This document shows, piece by piece, positions 24,733 through 37,660 of a DNA stretch of 64,000 nucleotides. How positions within the stretch are numbered: position 1 is the first letter of the stretch; each line of letters begins with the position of its first letter. Location of the stretch: NCBI GenBank assembly GCA_035582835.1, contig JAYKAV010002926.1, positions 17,202 through 81,201 of the forward strand, given 5' to 3'. Below the pieces are notes generated by a model. It was given only the letters and a program-made list of their open reading frames with translations. It made no database searches and had not been told where the DNA came from. The stretch comes from Phoebastria nigripes (Eukaryota; Chordata; Aves; Procellariiformes; Diomedeidae). The position numbers were made by a program, and so were the translations under genes.

Positions 24733-27052
24733 ATAATGTGTACATATGGCTAGCAGCTTGAAGTGATTGACTTCTGGGAAAGATGAAAAATGTTACTGAA
24801 ACCTTGTGGAAAAGCCTGAAAGAATTTAATAGAAAATTACAGCCTTTCTCAAGAATTTAATATAGAATTATATAGGACAGTTAAAAACAACAATAGAAAG
24901 GATATTACTCTCTATTAAACTCTATAGGTTTCAGAGTAGTTTAAATAGGGCCTTTTAATGTTTCTGCAAAGATTCCTATTACATCCTGTAGGGCTTTTCT
25001 ACACGGATCCTAGCAGCCATCAGGGAAAACCTGGTGCCAGTGAGCTCCTAAGCAAACAAGTCAAGTAATTCTGATAATCTACATTAGACTGAGCTCTGCA
25101 GCTCTGCTGCAGCTCCATGAGCCTCTATGAGATTAGAAATGGCTCAGGGAAACTGGGGCTTTGGAAGAGACTTTCCGTTCTGGTGCCCCAGTAGCATGTG
25201 GTCATCACCACATAAAACAACCTTTCCTCTTTGCACTGACTGCACCTTACAGGGATGTATAGATGTAATATCTAAACACAAAGAATAACCTTCATTTTGG
25301 ACTGAGATGTGATAATAAACATAGTCGCATGAAGTAGGACAAAGTATCTAGGGATACCAGCGGCTGGGACACTCTCTGGAAAGCAGTCTCTGAGGCATGC
25401 GGGCATTAACCACTGCCTTCAGCCAAAATGCTACCTTTGGCCAATGCGTTTGTTTCAGATTTATTTTTCTCACAGAATAATACATGTGTACTGGCTTAAG
25501 CATTGAAGGTGTGTTGAATTAGATACTTTATGAAAGGTATCCATGTTCATAGCCCTATCTTGATCCATTATAAGAACAGTGGACAAACTATCTTGGGTTA
25601 CAGCACCCCTATAAAACATCATTACACAGTAAACTATACATACAGTAAAATATATGATTAATTTACCTCTTTTTGTCCATGGAAGATCAATTTTCTGTGT
25701 TCCATTGCCTCCAGTTTAGTGGTGTTTAAAATTACTAAATACATATTGCACATTTCCCCCTCAGCAAAGCCATCCTAAATATCCTAAAATCTACCTCTCA
25801 TCACTCATAGGAACTTGAAAAACTGTTGACTATCTTCTTCAGTCTGCACAGCCTGACAGTACCTCATAGCTTAAAAGACTGAATGCAAAACCCAGCAGTG
25901 CTTACGCTAACATCTGAACACATCAAAGCTTTGCACCAAACCACTCCCCGACCCAGACAGTGGCATATGTCCATGGCAAAGTACTGTTCCGTACAAAAAC
26001 TATTTTTGTTAATCAGGGGGCATGGCAAGGGTGGGAAGCAAACTAGTGAGTTTGCTTAATGCATAGTATTGCAGTTTGGTGATCCTATCATAGTCCAGAT
26101 AAATTTTCATACTATTGTTTGAACCCTGCTAGACTCCCACCACTGGAATGAACCTCAGTATTATATGACTGTGAGTTTCATATGTTAAGATGTTGAAAGG
26201 CCCTTCGGTTTCATTGAATGTCTTCTGTTCATAATGTTTTAAACTATCAGAATATAAAAAAGCCCTAACACTGTACTTCATCGTAAAGTTTTTTATAATC
26301 TCTTGATATATTTGTCTTCCCTATCTAATAACAGCCCCAAAACAACACACCTGGTATTGATTTTCTTTTAGATTGTATGAATTTGGCTTTCTTAGCAATA
26401 ATGAAAAGGCCCTAAATATTTTGCATAATTCACCCAACTCTGCATATACCTTATCTGAGACGTGTCTAAACAGAGGGGAAGGAAGCAAACTATGTACCTG
26501 AGCTGTCCTTACACACCAACTGGAGCCAGAGACAAAACTCCCCTTAATGTCTATGGCAGAGGCTCAAGATGCTTCAAGGATTTACAGAGGCATAGAAAAT
26601 TATTCACGTGAAGCTATTTATTTGCATAAACGTGTCTGCAAGATGAGGTTCCAAAAGCTGGAGGAGAGAGAAGAGGAGATACTGAAGGACCCATTAGACA
26701 GACTTGTCTCTGAAACCACGTTTTCCAGATTTGTTTGTGGAAGAGCTCTCAGTGTGACTTGCTGGCTAATGCTGTAAAACCAGTTGAAACAGTTGTGTCT
26801 GAATCTAATTTTTCTCTGGTTGTCATTCTTTAAAGTCCTACCAAATTCAAATGCTCATTGGAAGCACAACTGCAAGGAGGGGAAAATCCCTCTGCCTGGT
26901 GAGAGAATCAGAAGCAAGAATCCTTCCAGGGGCAGCCTTATCAGAAAATCCATGGAGACTTATCAGAAGATATACATCCAGAGGTTTTCAAGCTGCCTTT
27001 TTGTACTTCTCCTTAGGCCTGAAGTTTGATATCATTATGGGACATTTCCAAG

Positions 27053-27079
27053 GCAGCAGCAGCAGCAGCCGCCGCCGCC
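27053..27079. repeat. (CAG)n(CCG)n trinucleotide tract
   Basis: Five or so GCA/CAG units switch into four CCG units. The tract falls in a short open frame that would read five Ser then three Arg, but nothing else supports coding. Confidence 0.8.
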
Positions 27080-29319
27080 TAATCTTTTCACAAGATGTAA
27101 ATCAGTTTCAGTAATTATCATAATAGATGGTTTGCTCATGTTTTCTTGCTGGGAAAAAATACCATGTCTTATAAATTCCTCAGTGCTGTAACATCAAAGC
27201 AGCAGGGTCGGCATGCAGATCCAGAGGGGAGGGGAGACTAATTTGATGAGGATGTATATGTGATAGATAGAGATTTCATTTAAGAGACCATCCTGAATGG
27301 TGTATGCCAGACTGAGCCTTGAAATCCTATAACTGGGCATTAAAGGCATGTAGATCAGAGGTGCTCGCCCTTGAACAACTGGAGCGATACCTCATAACCA
27401 AACACAGTTAGGAAGAGCCAAAACATTTTGAAACAGCACATTAGGGAATTAGAGGGAAGTCAGGGTGAATCCTACACCGCTGGCAGCACACAGAGGGAAA
27501 GGAGGCTGTCTGAAACTGGGCTTCTGAGGGTCAGAAGGGCTCCTTCAGGACTGACAGGGGCACAGGGATGCCATATCTCTCTCCATTGGGCTGCCACCCT
27601 GCAGCCAGGATCAACAACAGTCGGGCCAAAACGCTCAGGGTCTCCCCATCACCAGGGTCCCTCCTGGTAGTTTTCTGCAGCTGGATGTAAATCCCAAGAG
27701 CCAAACTAGGTCATTAGCCTGTTTCCCGTGAATGCAAAAGTGGTGCGCAGTGAATCTGGCATCCCAGCCCTCAGTCCTTCTGTACCTCTCTGCAGAAATG
27801 GCTTACAGGTGTAACACCTATGCAGCTTCACACCATTATTTTTGCTCTCTTCAAATTTTACTCCCCTTGACTGAAACTGAGACAATCCAGGAGAACTGCA
27901 GGGATCAGGGCACAGATTCTGCCTTTGGACTGGCAGAGTGGCCTTTCCAAAAGAAATGAACAGCATCACTTTTTTGTTCAGGAAAAACAGCTCTGTGTGT
28001 TATACCCCAATGAGCAATAGGTTCACAGCATGGAGAAATGGTAGGAGCAGAGGAAATGAAATTTAACACGAGAGAGGAAAACAAGTAAACATTACATATT
28101 TTTTTCAAGGGAGTCCATGTGCAAGTGATTAACTTTTGCTATCGAGGGAGCATAAAGAGGGAGCCAAGATCCTCTGTAACCATTACAAGAACTGAACACA
28201 GCAGCAAATATGGAAAATTTCACCAGTTTGGCAGATGCCGTAAAATATTTTTAGCTCAAACACCTTATGTTTGTGGTCCTAACACTGACCCCAGCCTAGC
28301 AATCTGTAATCTCAGGAAACATTGCATTAGCTTTCACAGAATCTCGCTTGTGACCAACTCTCACAAAGCTGCACCTCTCAAGGAAAATTTACAGCCCCTG
28401 AACTGGGTATGTGCCACGGTGCAATGACAAACACTAGGTCGTCTGCAAAGATAGAGTGTTCCCATTCTCAGCATCCTCGGGACCGAGGGAGACGGGCTGT
28501 TGTTGTTGAGCAGCTGAAGAATGCACGCTGCTCAAAGCTCAAGAATGTGGAAATGGCAGAGCTTTTTTATAAGGCCATTAAAAATGACATCTTAACAACA
28601 TCTGCAATTAAAAATGCTCAGAGTTGGAAGAGATCTTCCAAAAAAACACGTGGATCATAGAACTCATTCCATTCTTATGACTTAAAAATTTGACAGCATA
28701 AGCCTAGGAAAATGAGACAAGTGCCTCTTCCCTGTCTGTTGTTTAAGCAGCTTCCTCAATTCCAAATTGCAGTGACAAATGATGGTGCGCTGATCCTAGG
28801 GTGTCCTCCAGCCCTGTCAGCAGTCCACTGCTACAGATGTTATTGCAGGAGAAGGGTGTCACTTGTTGTATGTATGTCACACTTCTGCATATCCAAATAT
28901 ACCTAAAGCTAAAGAATAACACCAAAAAGTTTTGAAGGGGGCTGGATAACTCAAGGGTTTGGTAGAATAGCCACACTTTTCATTTTCATGTTTGTCTGTT
29001 CAGGTCCACTGAGCAAAAAGCAGTGGGATTTCTGTGAAACGAGATCTTGGCTCTTCTGGTCTGGGTCTGAGCAGAGCAGGGGGCTCTTCTTAAGACCTGC
29101 CATGGTTATTAGCACTATCAAGACACACTTGTTAGTGATCTGGGCAAACATAGCCTCAATGGGTCATCAGGACACAAAAGCTCAGCTCAAGCCTTCCACC
29201 TGAGGTGAGGGGACCTCCTACTACCACAGGTTGTGATTTACATGCCCTATAGCTGAACAGGCATCTTCCTACCCCAAGGCTGGCAGGATGCCACCCTTGT
29301 CAGGACTCAAATTCATGCT

Positions 29320-29343
29320 AAAACAAAACAAAACAAAACAAAA
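29320..29343. repeat. (AAAAC)n pentanucleotide repeat
   Basis: Four to five perfect AAAAC units follow a unique sequence ending in ATTCATGCT. There is no associated SINE body, so it is a simple sequence repeat and not a SINE tail. Confidence 0.85.
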
Positions 29344-30184
29344 TGGCAAAGAGTAAAGGAGAAGGGAGTCCTTGTTAGGCTTCCTGGGAGCTACCTGGCA
29401 AGTAGGATAAAATGGCAGCTATAAAAGGAACATTCAGATTAAAGAAATGTTGGGATAGGGTTAATACAAGTTTGTTAATTATCTGGTAAGGACCTGCTCA
29501 GATGTACTTTGTCTCTGCATGTGCACGCACACAAACACTTGCTTCAGTGCCTTGCTTGAATAATAAGGCACAACAGGGCAATCATTGTTGTACCATAATT
29601 GCACTCCTCAGGTGTACGCCAGCCATGAACCCGAAGGAGGAGTGCTATCAGCAGCCTGAGAAGTATGATTATGGCCCAACAAGGCATGCCCTGTTGTGAC
29701 TTATTACAATTAGAAAAGCTATCTACAGTGTTGCAAACATTGAGGTGAGGGTGGCGAGAAATGCTTTTTAAAAGCCTGTGTTCTGGTAGTGCATATTTAA
29801 AATGTTGTACCTGCTGCTAGGACTCCCCATTAGCCAATCATATTGCTCAAGTATCCTTTGAATGACATACTTCATGCCCCATCTCAACTCTATGCTGAAA
29901 GATTAGAGGAATTAGCAACATTTTTCAACCCTCTCTGAGCTCTCAAGAGACCTGCAAAGCAATAAGTGGTATACAGCGACTGAAAGTACATGCCCCTTGC
30001 CAACACCAAAAAGCATTGTCAAATATCTGGGGACAATTAACTGCTTTCCTCCCAAACAGATACATTTTTTAGCAAACAGCTTGCAAGTATAGTTAAGAGA
30101 CACTAACTGAAAGGAAGAAATTGCTTTTTTTGCCACATGCTTTCATGGGTGCACATCTATCCATTCTTCAGCTTTCAAACGAGG

Positions 30185-30265
30185 GCCAAATGGGAATGAG
30201 GAGACCTACCTATTTTACAGAGCAGTTGTGATGATTGATTAGCACCTATAATGGTCTCCAAGATG
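30185..30265 (+). repeat. MIR-like SINE fragment, plus strand
   Basis: The order 'CAAATGGGAATGAGGAGACC', 'TACCTATTTTACAGAGCAGT', 'TGTGATGATTGATTAGCACC' tracks the MIR 3' half (AAATGGGGATAATAATACCTACCTCA, then GGGTTGTTGTGAGGATTAAA). It is degenerate and truncated at both ends. Confidence 0.6.
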
Positions 30266-32759
30266 TTCAACTGGCAGGCATTACAGGCATGCAAAAGAAA
30301 GTATCGGGGAAAGCATAGAAAGGATGTATGATAAGCTGCGAAATATCCAAGTGGAAGAAATAGTTCACCCTAATGTGACAGAAATTGTTAAAACAAAGAC
30401 AGTGCCTTTCCTGTGGAGGGTGCCCAGCAGAAACTTTGTGGGGGGTGTTTGTTTAGTAATGCTGAAGTTAACTAGGGACTGTGGCAAGGATGCAGGACTA
30501 AAAACAGAAACGTAAGGCTCTCCAGCCAATGCAGGAGCAGAATGCATCCTGCATGTTCAGAAGACTCTTTCACCTTGAATGAGAAAGGTACCTTCAAACA
30601 AACGAAGTGATTGTGCACAGGTTTTGATGAAATCTGAGCTCCCTCCAAACCACATCGGAGTAATAGCTGCCTCAAAAAAGTCCTTGTAAGAAAACAGAGC
30701 TAACACAGACATTGCAGCTTCAACCAGTTTGGGGAAAAAATAATAAAAAGGGGGGGATTGCATACAATATTAAATTCAGAGAGCTTTACAGCCAACATCT
30801 GGACATTGGGACAGCTGGAGCAGTGTTGTGTAATGCCTGTGAAGTGCAGAATAAAAAAACCTTAAGAAATTGCCCTGTGATACCTAATCATCAGCCAGTC
30901 AAAACACTTTGGAGCTAATGTATATTAATCACTGGAAACCTTAGATAAGTTCAGTAAACATTGCCTATTACAATATGTTAAAAAAAAAGGCTTTGAAACA
31001 GCACCGTGCTCAGGAGTCTGATCCAGAGCTCGCTGAAACATGCTGGAATGTTTCCATTCACCTCAGTGAGTTTTGTGCATTGAGCTTTTTCAAGCCTAGG
31101 CAGCAGTTCAAAAATAACTTTACAGCATTATCCCAATTGTTTATTTGTGTACGAACAGCACTGAAAGTGTACACATGGCCAAGCAGAAAAAGAACACTTA
31201 GGAATATTTTTAAATTGCCGTCACCAAAACAACTGACAATATAAAAATTCAACTATTTATGATGTTGTAACACTGGCTTTAATAGGGATGGTGGTGGAGA
31301 AACTATGCGTAATACAATCAACAAACTAACAAACCCCAAGGCTTTCCCGAGGATTTTAATATGCAGAATGTTTAAAATATTAAACAAACAATAATAGTGA
31401 AAATCAGGATATGATTAAATAGTTTTAACAATCAGTCCTGAAAGTTTCTCTCCAAAATTTGTTCAAACTGTTCCGTATTCAGCTCGCAAGCTGCAGAAAA
31501 CACAACATATATTTTAATGTGACCCACTAGGATAAAAATAAAGCTGTGTTTGTCCACTGTTGCCTGACTTTAGGCTCATTGAGTTAGTCTGAGTAGATTT
31601 GAAATGAATCAAGATGTTTAACATCTGCCTCCTGTTATTAGGATATTCTCTTCCTATTTATAAACAAACGCTTTGTTGGGGTTAGGCTGCGGATTCCATT
31701 ACTCTGTGGACTCATGTTTCTTTAGCAATCTGAACTTCAGGCCACAAGTAAAAGGTACATTATAAGTCTTCTGAAATCTATCAATGAATGCNGGAAAAAA
31801 TAATTAATTAATAGACAGTACAGTCTGTTTGCTTGGTCTTACACAGCTAGCATCTGACCATATGCTACAAGACACCAGGTTAATGCAAAAACAGATGTTT
31901 GATTAAAATTAGCTCATGAAAAGTATTTCTCTACGTTTTAGTTAGAACAAATGATCTTATGTTTGTGTGCATGGTCATCACATCTTGTCAAGACTCTCAT
32001 GCTATTAAGGCTCATATATCTCTCTAGCGACTGACGTGAAATTCCAACACTTCCATAAACACAGTAAATACAAAACATCTCCTTTGTTCTCCTAGTTCCT
32101 CTCTATTTACTCCCTTTCCATGGTAGCTTATGTTAATCTCTCCTTCAATCTACTTCCAGTCTGTGTGTTTGGATTCCTCCTTTCTTCCTTACATTCGGTT
32201 TCTTGCTCTACTCTGGTCTTTTCCAGTTGTATTCCAACATGTATTGAAACTGGACCCCTTTTCTCCTCCTTTACTGACAGCCTGGTTTGTGTCTCTGTTC
32301 TCTCTCACTCGCCCTAATGTAACACTTTCCTCTCTGGCCTTCCTGACTGCATGTCTTTTGCTTTCCCTGTTACCCTGCATTCTGCAGAAAAATAATCTTC
32401 CTTAGCGTGTCCCCCAAAAAAACTAGCACCACTTCCCTCCTTTGAAACTTTCTTCCAGAACAGACTTCTGCCCCTTCCAGCTCTGTTCTGTGTACTGTCT
32501 CCATCTTAACCTGCTTTAGTCAATACTTAACAGTACCTGAATGTCTATGATTAACATAGCCTTATAGCTCACATTTATAGTTTTTCTNTTTGTGTCCAGA
32601 CTATGTTCATGCCCAAAAATCTTAAAATACATGACTTCACAGCATAATACCACACAATATACAGGTAAGAATTTATATGGATACATTCACCTCCTACTTC
32701 ATTACAAAGAATCAGGATCTTAGAAAATAAGGATTTCAAAAAGAGAAATATTTTTTTGA
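30266..32759. other. Unassigned AT-rich sequence
   Basis: No gene is recognised. A short segment near 31,015-31,085 (GATCCAGAGCTCGCTGAAAC, then CATTCACCTCAGTGAGTTTT) resembles an ancient amniote repeat with TGACTTCAATGGG-type palindromes; the family is not resolved. The 31.25-31.7 kb part is very AT-rich. Confidence 0.5.
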
Positions 32760-33180
32760 GAACGGGATTTTATGAGATCACCTATTCCAACCAGAAGGAT
32801 CACGATTAAAGAAGGAACAAGAAGTATCTACATCCTCCCTGACATTTTCTAACCCGTTCCTAAAACATGTAATTCCGCCATCTCCATCCCAGAGACCAGC
32901 ATTGGCACCTCCTCCCAAGCCGTAACCAAACTGTCCTTGCCTCAGCATCAGCCTGTCACTTCTTGCTCTATCCAGAGAGGACACAGACAGCTGTTTATTC
33001 CCGTCCTCTTCTGGAGCAACTTTTAATGTACTCGAAGGCTGTGATCATCTTTCTCTCTAAGTCTTCTCCTCTTTAGACTAAACAAACCCAAATCTTTCAG
33101 TCTTTCCTCAGGAGGTCATGCTTTCTAGGCCTCTGAATATTCATGATTTTTCTTCTTTGGGCTATCACTAATTGGTCCCC
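32760..33180 (-). mobile_element. Old CR1 LINE fragment, minus strand
   Basis: On the plus strand the element starts with 'GAGATCACCTATTCCAACC', equivalent to the CR1 3' terminal GGTCATCTAGTCCAACC. It then shows 'GACATTTTCTAACCCGTTCC' (CR1 TGTCTAACCTGTTCTTAAAA). Around 33,040-33,110 it shows 'CTTCTCCTCTTTAGACTAAA' and 'CAAACCCAAATCTTTCAGTC', equivalent to the common CR1 segment encoding the 'GLFSLEKRR' region. It is heavily mutated, has no open frame and has a short interior deletion relative to the 15 kb copy. Confidence 0.8.
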
Positions 33181-36054
33181 TTCCTTCTTAAAGCTGAAAC
33201 CAAAGCCAACTTAGCAATGAATAGAAATAATTTCAGAGCTGATTTACTCTCTTACAGTAAATGAAAGATACTTCCTCAAACAACCTGCATCCTCCACTTG
33301 ATTACTTGATTTAAGTATTACTTGATATAAAGCTGGAATGAGCACCTTAATACCAAAGATAACATTACTAAACATGATAACGCAGGTGCAGTAACAAAGC
33401 AATAATTCACAGCCAATACTTCATTATTATTTTCTTTTTCCCTTTTTTTTCTTCCACTTTTACACTTTTAAAAAGATTTATTCATTACCTGAAGTTATTG
33501 ACCATTAAAATTCCATATGCAAAGAGATTTTGGCTTACAAATTGAATGGGAGTGGTTCTATGTGTTTCATTTATGAAGCTAAATTGGATTTAATTCACTG
33601 ATTTTGTGCATAAACTATCTTGGTATATTCTTGGATTTTTAATTCAAAGAATAATCGCAGAGCTTATTTCTTAGCCAATGTAAGAAATGTTACTGAAAAC
33701 CTTGTATATATAAAATCAATATATTCTGATGATTATTTAATCGAATGAAGCAATGGAAAACTTACAAATCATGTCCTAAGCAGGAAAAATATATAACACA
33801 TTCAACCTAATATATGGCTATAAACATGATTAATGTATTTTCAGAATGTCCCACACAAGCATTATTTTCCAAAGATGACATTTTAATGATATTCAACATG
33901 CAGTATGTTGCACATGTTGAAAATCTGTCATGTCTCTTTAAATATATTGATGTACGCACATACATGCATACAATCCCCATGGCATGTATTCTCTCACTGA
34001 ATTAATTTACATACCTAGGAGAGCCATGTCTGTANCTATTTTCACAGGCAGGGAGTTCAGTTAATGCATTTCCCCAAGTTTGGTTAATCACTCAAAGTTT
34101 GAGACACTTTGAGTTAATCATTCCAAGTGTCTTCAGCACAGCTTAGGTACTAAATGATCCTGTGTGTGTAACCCATGCTTCTCCTGGTAATGCCCCTCAA
34201 AATGTTTTGATTTTGGCCCTCCTCATCACAAAACGAGCAGCACATTGGCTGCATGGTTCTCTCAAGGCTACTGTCCCTGTAGTGCTGGGCTGGCCCAAGT
34301 TCACACCAAGTTTTGAACACAGCCTTTGGGCCACTTTCATCTCTTTCTCCGTGTCATTTAATACTACTCATCTACTCAGCATGTTCTCAAAAGGATCTGC
34401 CTCCTTCTTTCAATCAGAAGGGTCAAAAACAAGGGCTAAAAATTAAGTCATCTCTTGGACACAAGCACAGAGCCTCTCATCTGCCTTTGGCTGAGACTAA
34501 TTTCCACCTGCCCTGCATCTGTACTGGAGCCATGAGCCCAGGAAGATCTCTCCTGCCTGGCATGCTTGGTGCCCCACATCTTTATTTCCATCACACACGG
34601 GCATTTATTTTAAAACACAAAGTGGTTAGGCCTCTGCCTGGTGGAAAGCTGTACAAAAGCAGCAGAAGTGCTGAGCTACTTTACATACCAAGGCAGACGG
34701 ACGGGAAAAAAAGCTGCCAAACATCATTTAACCTACACTTACTTTACCTCTACTTATTCCAGCTTTTGAATTACGACTCCCTTGGCAACAAGGGCGCTGC
34801 CATGCTGCAAACGCAGAAATACAAAGGCGGTACAGCAAAACAAGGACTACTGTCCCTCTTAGCAACATTGCACTGTTACACCATTTGGCCTGGCGAGGCA
34901 GCCCCCCCATCAGAGATGGAGTCAAACTCTGACCAAGCCGAGCATGGGTTTGGTTCATGGAAATCATGCTCAAAACTCACGAGCTGCTTGTTTTTTTGCA
35001 AGGCAGTGAACTCAGCTGGCCGATACCCCGGGAGACCGTGTGTCATCATCAGATTGCTGTGCTGGCACAAAAAGGTTAAAACCGCCTGACTGCCCCCCGC
35101 TGCTCCAAACTCAGAGGAAACAAACCCAAATGGGGCTTGGAGGCAACATGGCCAGTAACCAAGTTCTCCTGCTGGCTGGCTGAGTGGGTGGTTTTTGGCA
35201 CTCCCAGTCCGTTCCTAAAAGACGTATCTCCTCCCAAAGGGTGGGAAGGATCCCTGTCCCGGGAAATAACTCAGGAAGCGAAGCCANTGCGTGGGGGTAT
35301 TTCCTGCCTTGGAGAGATAGCAAAAGGAAGCTGCTCCAGACCAGTGGCTGGAGGGGTGCGCTGGTGTTTGTGCCAGATGGAGCCAACCATGGGGTGTTTT
35401 AACTCCACAGAAAGATTTACAGCACTGAGACCATTTCTCAATGCAACAGAATGCTTCAGTTTACTAAGAAATGGTCTTATTCAGCCAGTGGCATAAACCA
35501 TTTGATCTCTTTGTTGTCAAAGTTTACTTGCTCCGGAACTCGATTATCACCTAATCAAACGCCATCTGATTCTCTTATTCCTTAGATAATGAAGGAGAGC
35601 ATTTTTCTCCTAAGAAAAGTCTGAACCATTATGAGACATGAATAATCTTTCACAAAAACTTCAAGCTTGTTTATGACACAGAAACATTAAAAGCAGGTGG
35701 GGAAGTAGGGTATAACCAGCCAAAAGCCACTGATGTCTGAGTGAGTCATGTAAAATCTCTATAGGAAGACAAAAATAAAGAAAAAATCATGCATGTATCA
35801 CACACACGTATCACAATCATAGATGCATAACTGATGTACTGTAATAATATTCAGTGCTGTCCATTTCTAGCCCTAAGTGGGCCTAAAATGCACAACCCAG
35901 ATATGGTGGAGAGGAGATGGGGGTGAAGGGGCTATCAACTATCAAGACATAACGAAGGAAGGCCCCTATGCCATCAAAGTACCCAGTCCCAGGAAAACCC
36001 ACAACAGCATTTGCACAGCTCATGCTGTAGAGCAACTAGAGAAGTATCTGGGAG
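33181..36054. other. Unassigned sequence including a long unexplained open frame
   Basis: The 33.2-34.1 kb part is AT-rich without features. The 34,313-35,089 plus-strand frame (258 codons) is the longest non-transposon open frame free of gaps and repeats. Its translation has no recognised domain, signal peptide or consistent composition, and no promoter or splice context supports it. I do not call it a gene. Confidence 0.5.
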
Positions 36055-36250
36055 CTCCTGAGAAATGGAGGGTGGTTGAACACTGGGACAGGTTTCCCAG
36101 GGAAGTTGTGGAGTCTCCACTCTTGGAGATATTCAAAACCAAAACCAGACACAGCCCTGAGCCGCCTGCTGTAGATGACTCTGCTTTAAGCAGAGAGGTT
36201 GGACTAGGCAACCTCCAGAGGCCCCTTCTGACCTCTGTGATTCTGTGAAA
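36055..36250 (+). mobile_element. CR1 LINE 3' end, plus strand
   Basis: A short 5'-truncated CR1 copy. It has the 'GTGGTTGAACACTGGGACAG' and 'TTTCCCAGGGAAGTTGTGGA' segments, encoding the C-terminal 'VVEHWDRFPREVVESPLLE' part of ORF2. The 3' UTR contains 'GAGAGGTTGGACTAGGCAAC' and 'CTCCAGAGGCCCCTTCTGAC', finishing in 'CTCTGTGATTCTGTGA', the tandem-octamer-like CR1 terminus. The 3' end is thus complete. The coding part is interrupted relative to other copies by an insertion of Lys/Thr-type codons. Confidence 0.9.
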
Positions 36251-37464
36251 GAGCCATCAAAGAAAACTGGACTTGTTTTCAATGCCTGATTTTAAGGACT
36301 ATGTGTGGAGGTAGGTGGAAACGCAAGCCATGCAGAGCTTAGCAAAGAAAGGGAAGGATCTCCCCTGTTGATGCTGTGAGGTGCTGGGAAGGATAAGAAG
36401 GTGAAGGAAGCCTGGTCCAGCATAACCACTGGCTCTGCAGAGGTGGCAAATAAAGGTGTGGGTAGGACAGTCTTCACAAAGGTGTCCCCGGTGCACACAA
36501 GTCATTCTAGTGAAGCTACAAATGGCTGCTCAGGGGGCTGGCACAGCCCGGTGCTAGCTGTCAGGAAGAAATCTCTTCTGGCAGGCAGAAAGGAGCAGTT
36601 TTCCTGCAAGAAATGAGCAGCCTAGAGAAATTTTGCAGCTCTGGGCGAACCTCAACCGTTGCCAAGCTGCTCCCTCCCGTCAGCCCAGTCCTGCCTCCCC
36701 CCTCCCCACTTTCTCCTGTACTTCAGCCACCTGGAGCTGCAGCCCTTCCCTTGGGGTCCTCCCTAGCCTTGGAAACGGTGTGCTGTTTGGCTTGGCGAGG
36801 GCAGTTTTACTATCAGACTCATTACCAAGGAGGGTGTTCACTCCCTGACTCGTGAAAGTCACAACAGGCGGCTGTACACGCTCCAGACTGGGGTTCACAC
36901 AGGACCCCAGCACACATCGCTCAGCCCTGCTCCCTCCTGTCACCCCTACTTCTCCCTCCCATGCGTCTGGCTCCCTCCCATCCCAGTATGGCCATGCTGC
37001 ACAGACAGCTGCCCATTACTACTCAGTAGTTGCTTGAATCCCACTAAATGCTTGTCAAAGTGCCCAGAGAGCTGAAAGTGAGCTCTTTAAATTACATTTG
37101 TTGAAAGATCCCTGGTGCCTGTTCCTGCTTTTCGTTTTCAGCAACTCTCTGAAATCATAGTTTGTTTTACAGTGATGTTTTGTTTTTCTTTTCCTGCATC
37201 CAACCTATAAGTCATGGATGATGCATATTAAACACATTAAATGGGTTTCAGTGGGGCTGCGCACCATGTGTGTGCAAGGCTGAGGTCTGGGACAACGGCA
37301 TTTTCGTGTTTACTTTCTGCACCGGGAAGCTCCCTTATGCACAGCACTGGATAGACATTTGGCCCCATTTTAAACCTAAGAAAGATGTTGCATGGAGGGA
37401 GGCGGCAAAACCACTAAGGACACTGCCGAGGAGGAGGAAGAAGAACCAGAGTCTACTTGACGGG
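36251..37464. other. Unassigned non-coding sequence
   Basis: The 36.6-37.0 kb part is C-rich and pyrimidine-rich (many CCTCCC runs) with overlapping chance open frames. No gene or repeat family is recognised. Confidence 0.5.
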
Positions 37465-37660
37465 TTAAAGCAGAGCCTGGAAATCAGGACTGCTTGGATT
37501 GATGCCTGACCACAGCTGACAATGGGCAAGTCTCTTCACTTCTGTGCTTCTGCTTCCCCATCTGTGAAATGAGGGGAATAAACAAATTCGGTACCCTTTC
37601 CTCAGGGAAGGTATATAGAGTTCGGAAAGTGTTTTGAGCTCCCCGCACAGAACCACTTCT
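37465..37660 (+). repeat. MIR/CORE-SINE, plus strand
   Basis: Best preserved MIR-type relic in the window. 'CTGACAATGGGCAAGTCTCT' and 'CTTCCCCATCTGTGAAATGA' match the conserved GACCTTGGGCAAGTCACTT and TTCCTCATCTGTAAAATGGG parts of the element, followed by 'TTCGGAAAGTGTTTTGAGCT' for the 3' AAAGCGCTTTGAG core. The tRNA-like head is too diverged to place exactly, so the left limit is approximate. Confidence 0.8.

Larger units (their letters stand above)
23675..30184. other. Unassigned sequence with scattered microsatellites
   Basis: No gene is recognised apart from the candidate exon immediately upstream. It contains a TG dinucleotide run (24.7 kb), a CAG/CCG run (27.05 kb) and an AAAAC run (29.3 kb), listed separately. 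The 24.8-26.5 kb part is AT-rich with no open frame of note. Confidence 0.55.
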
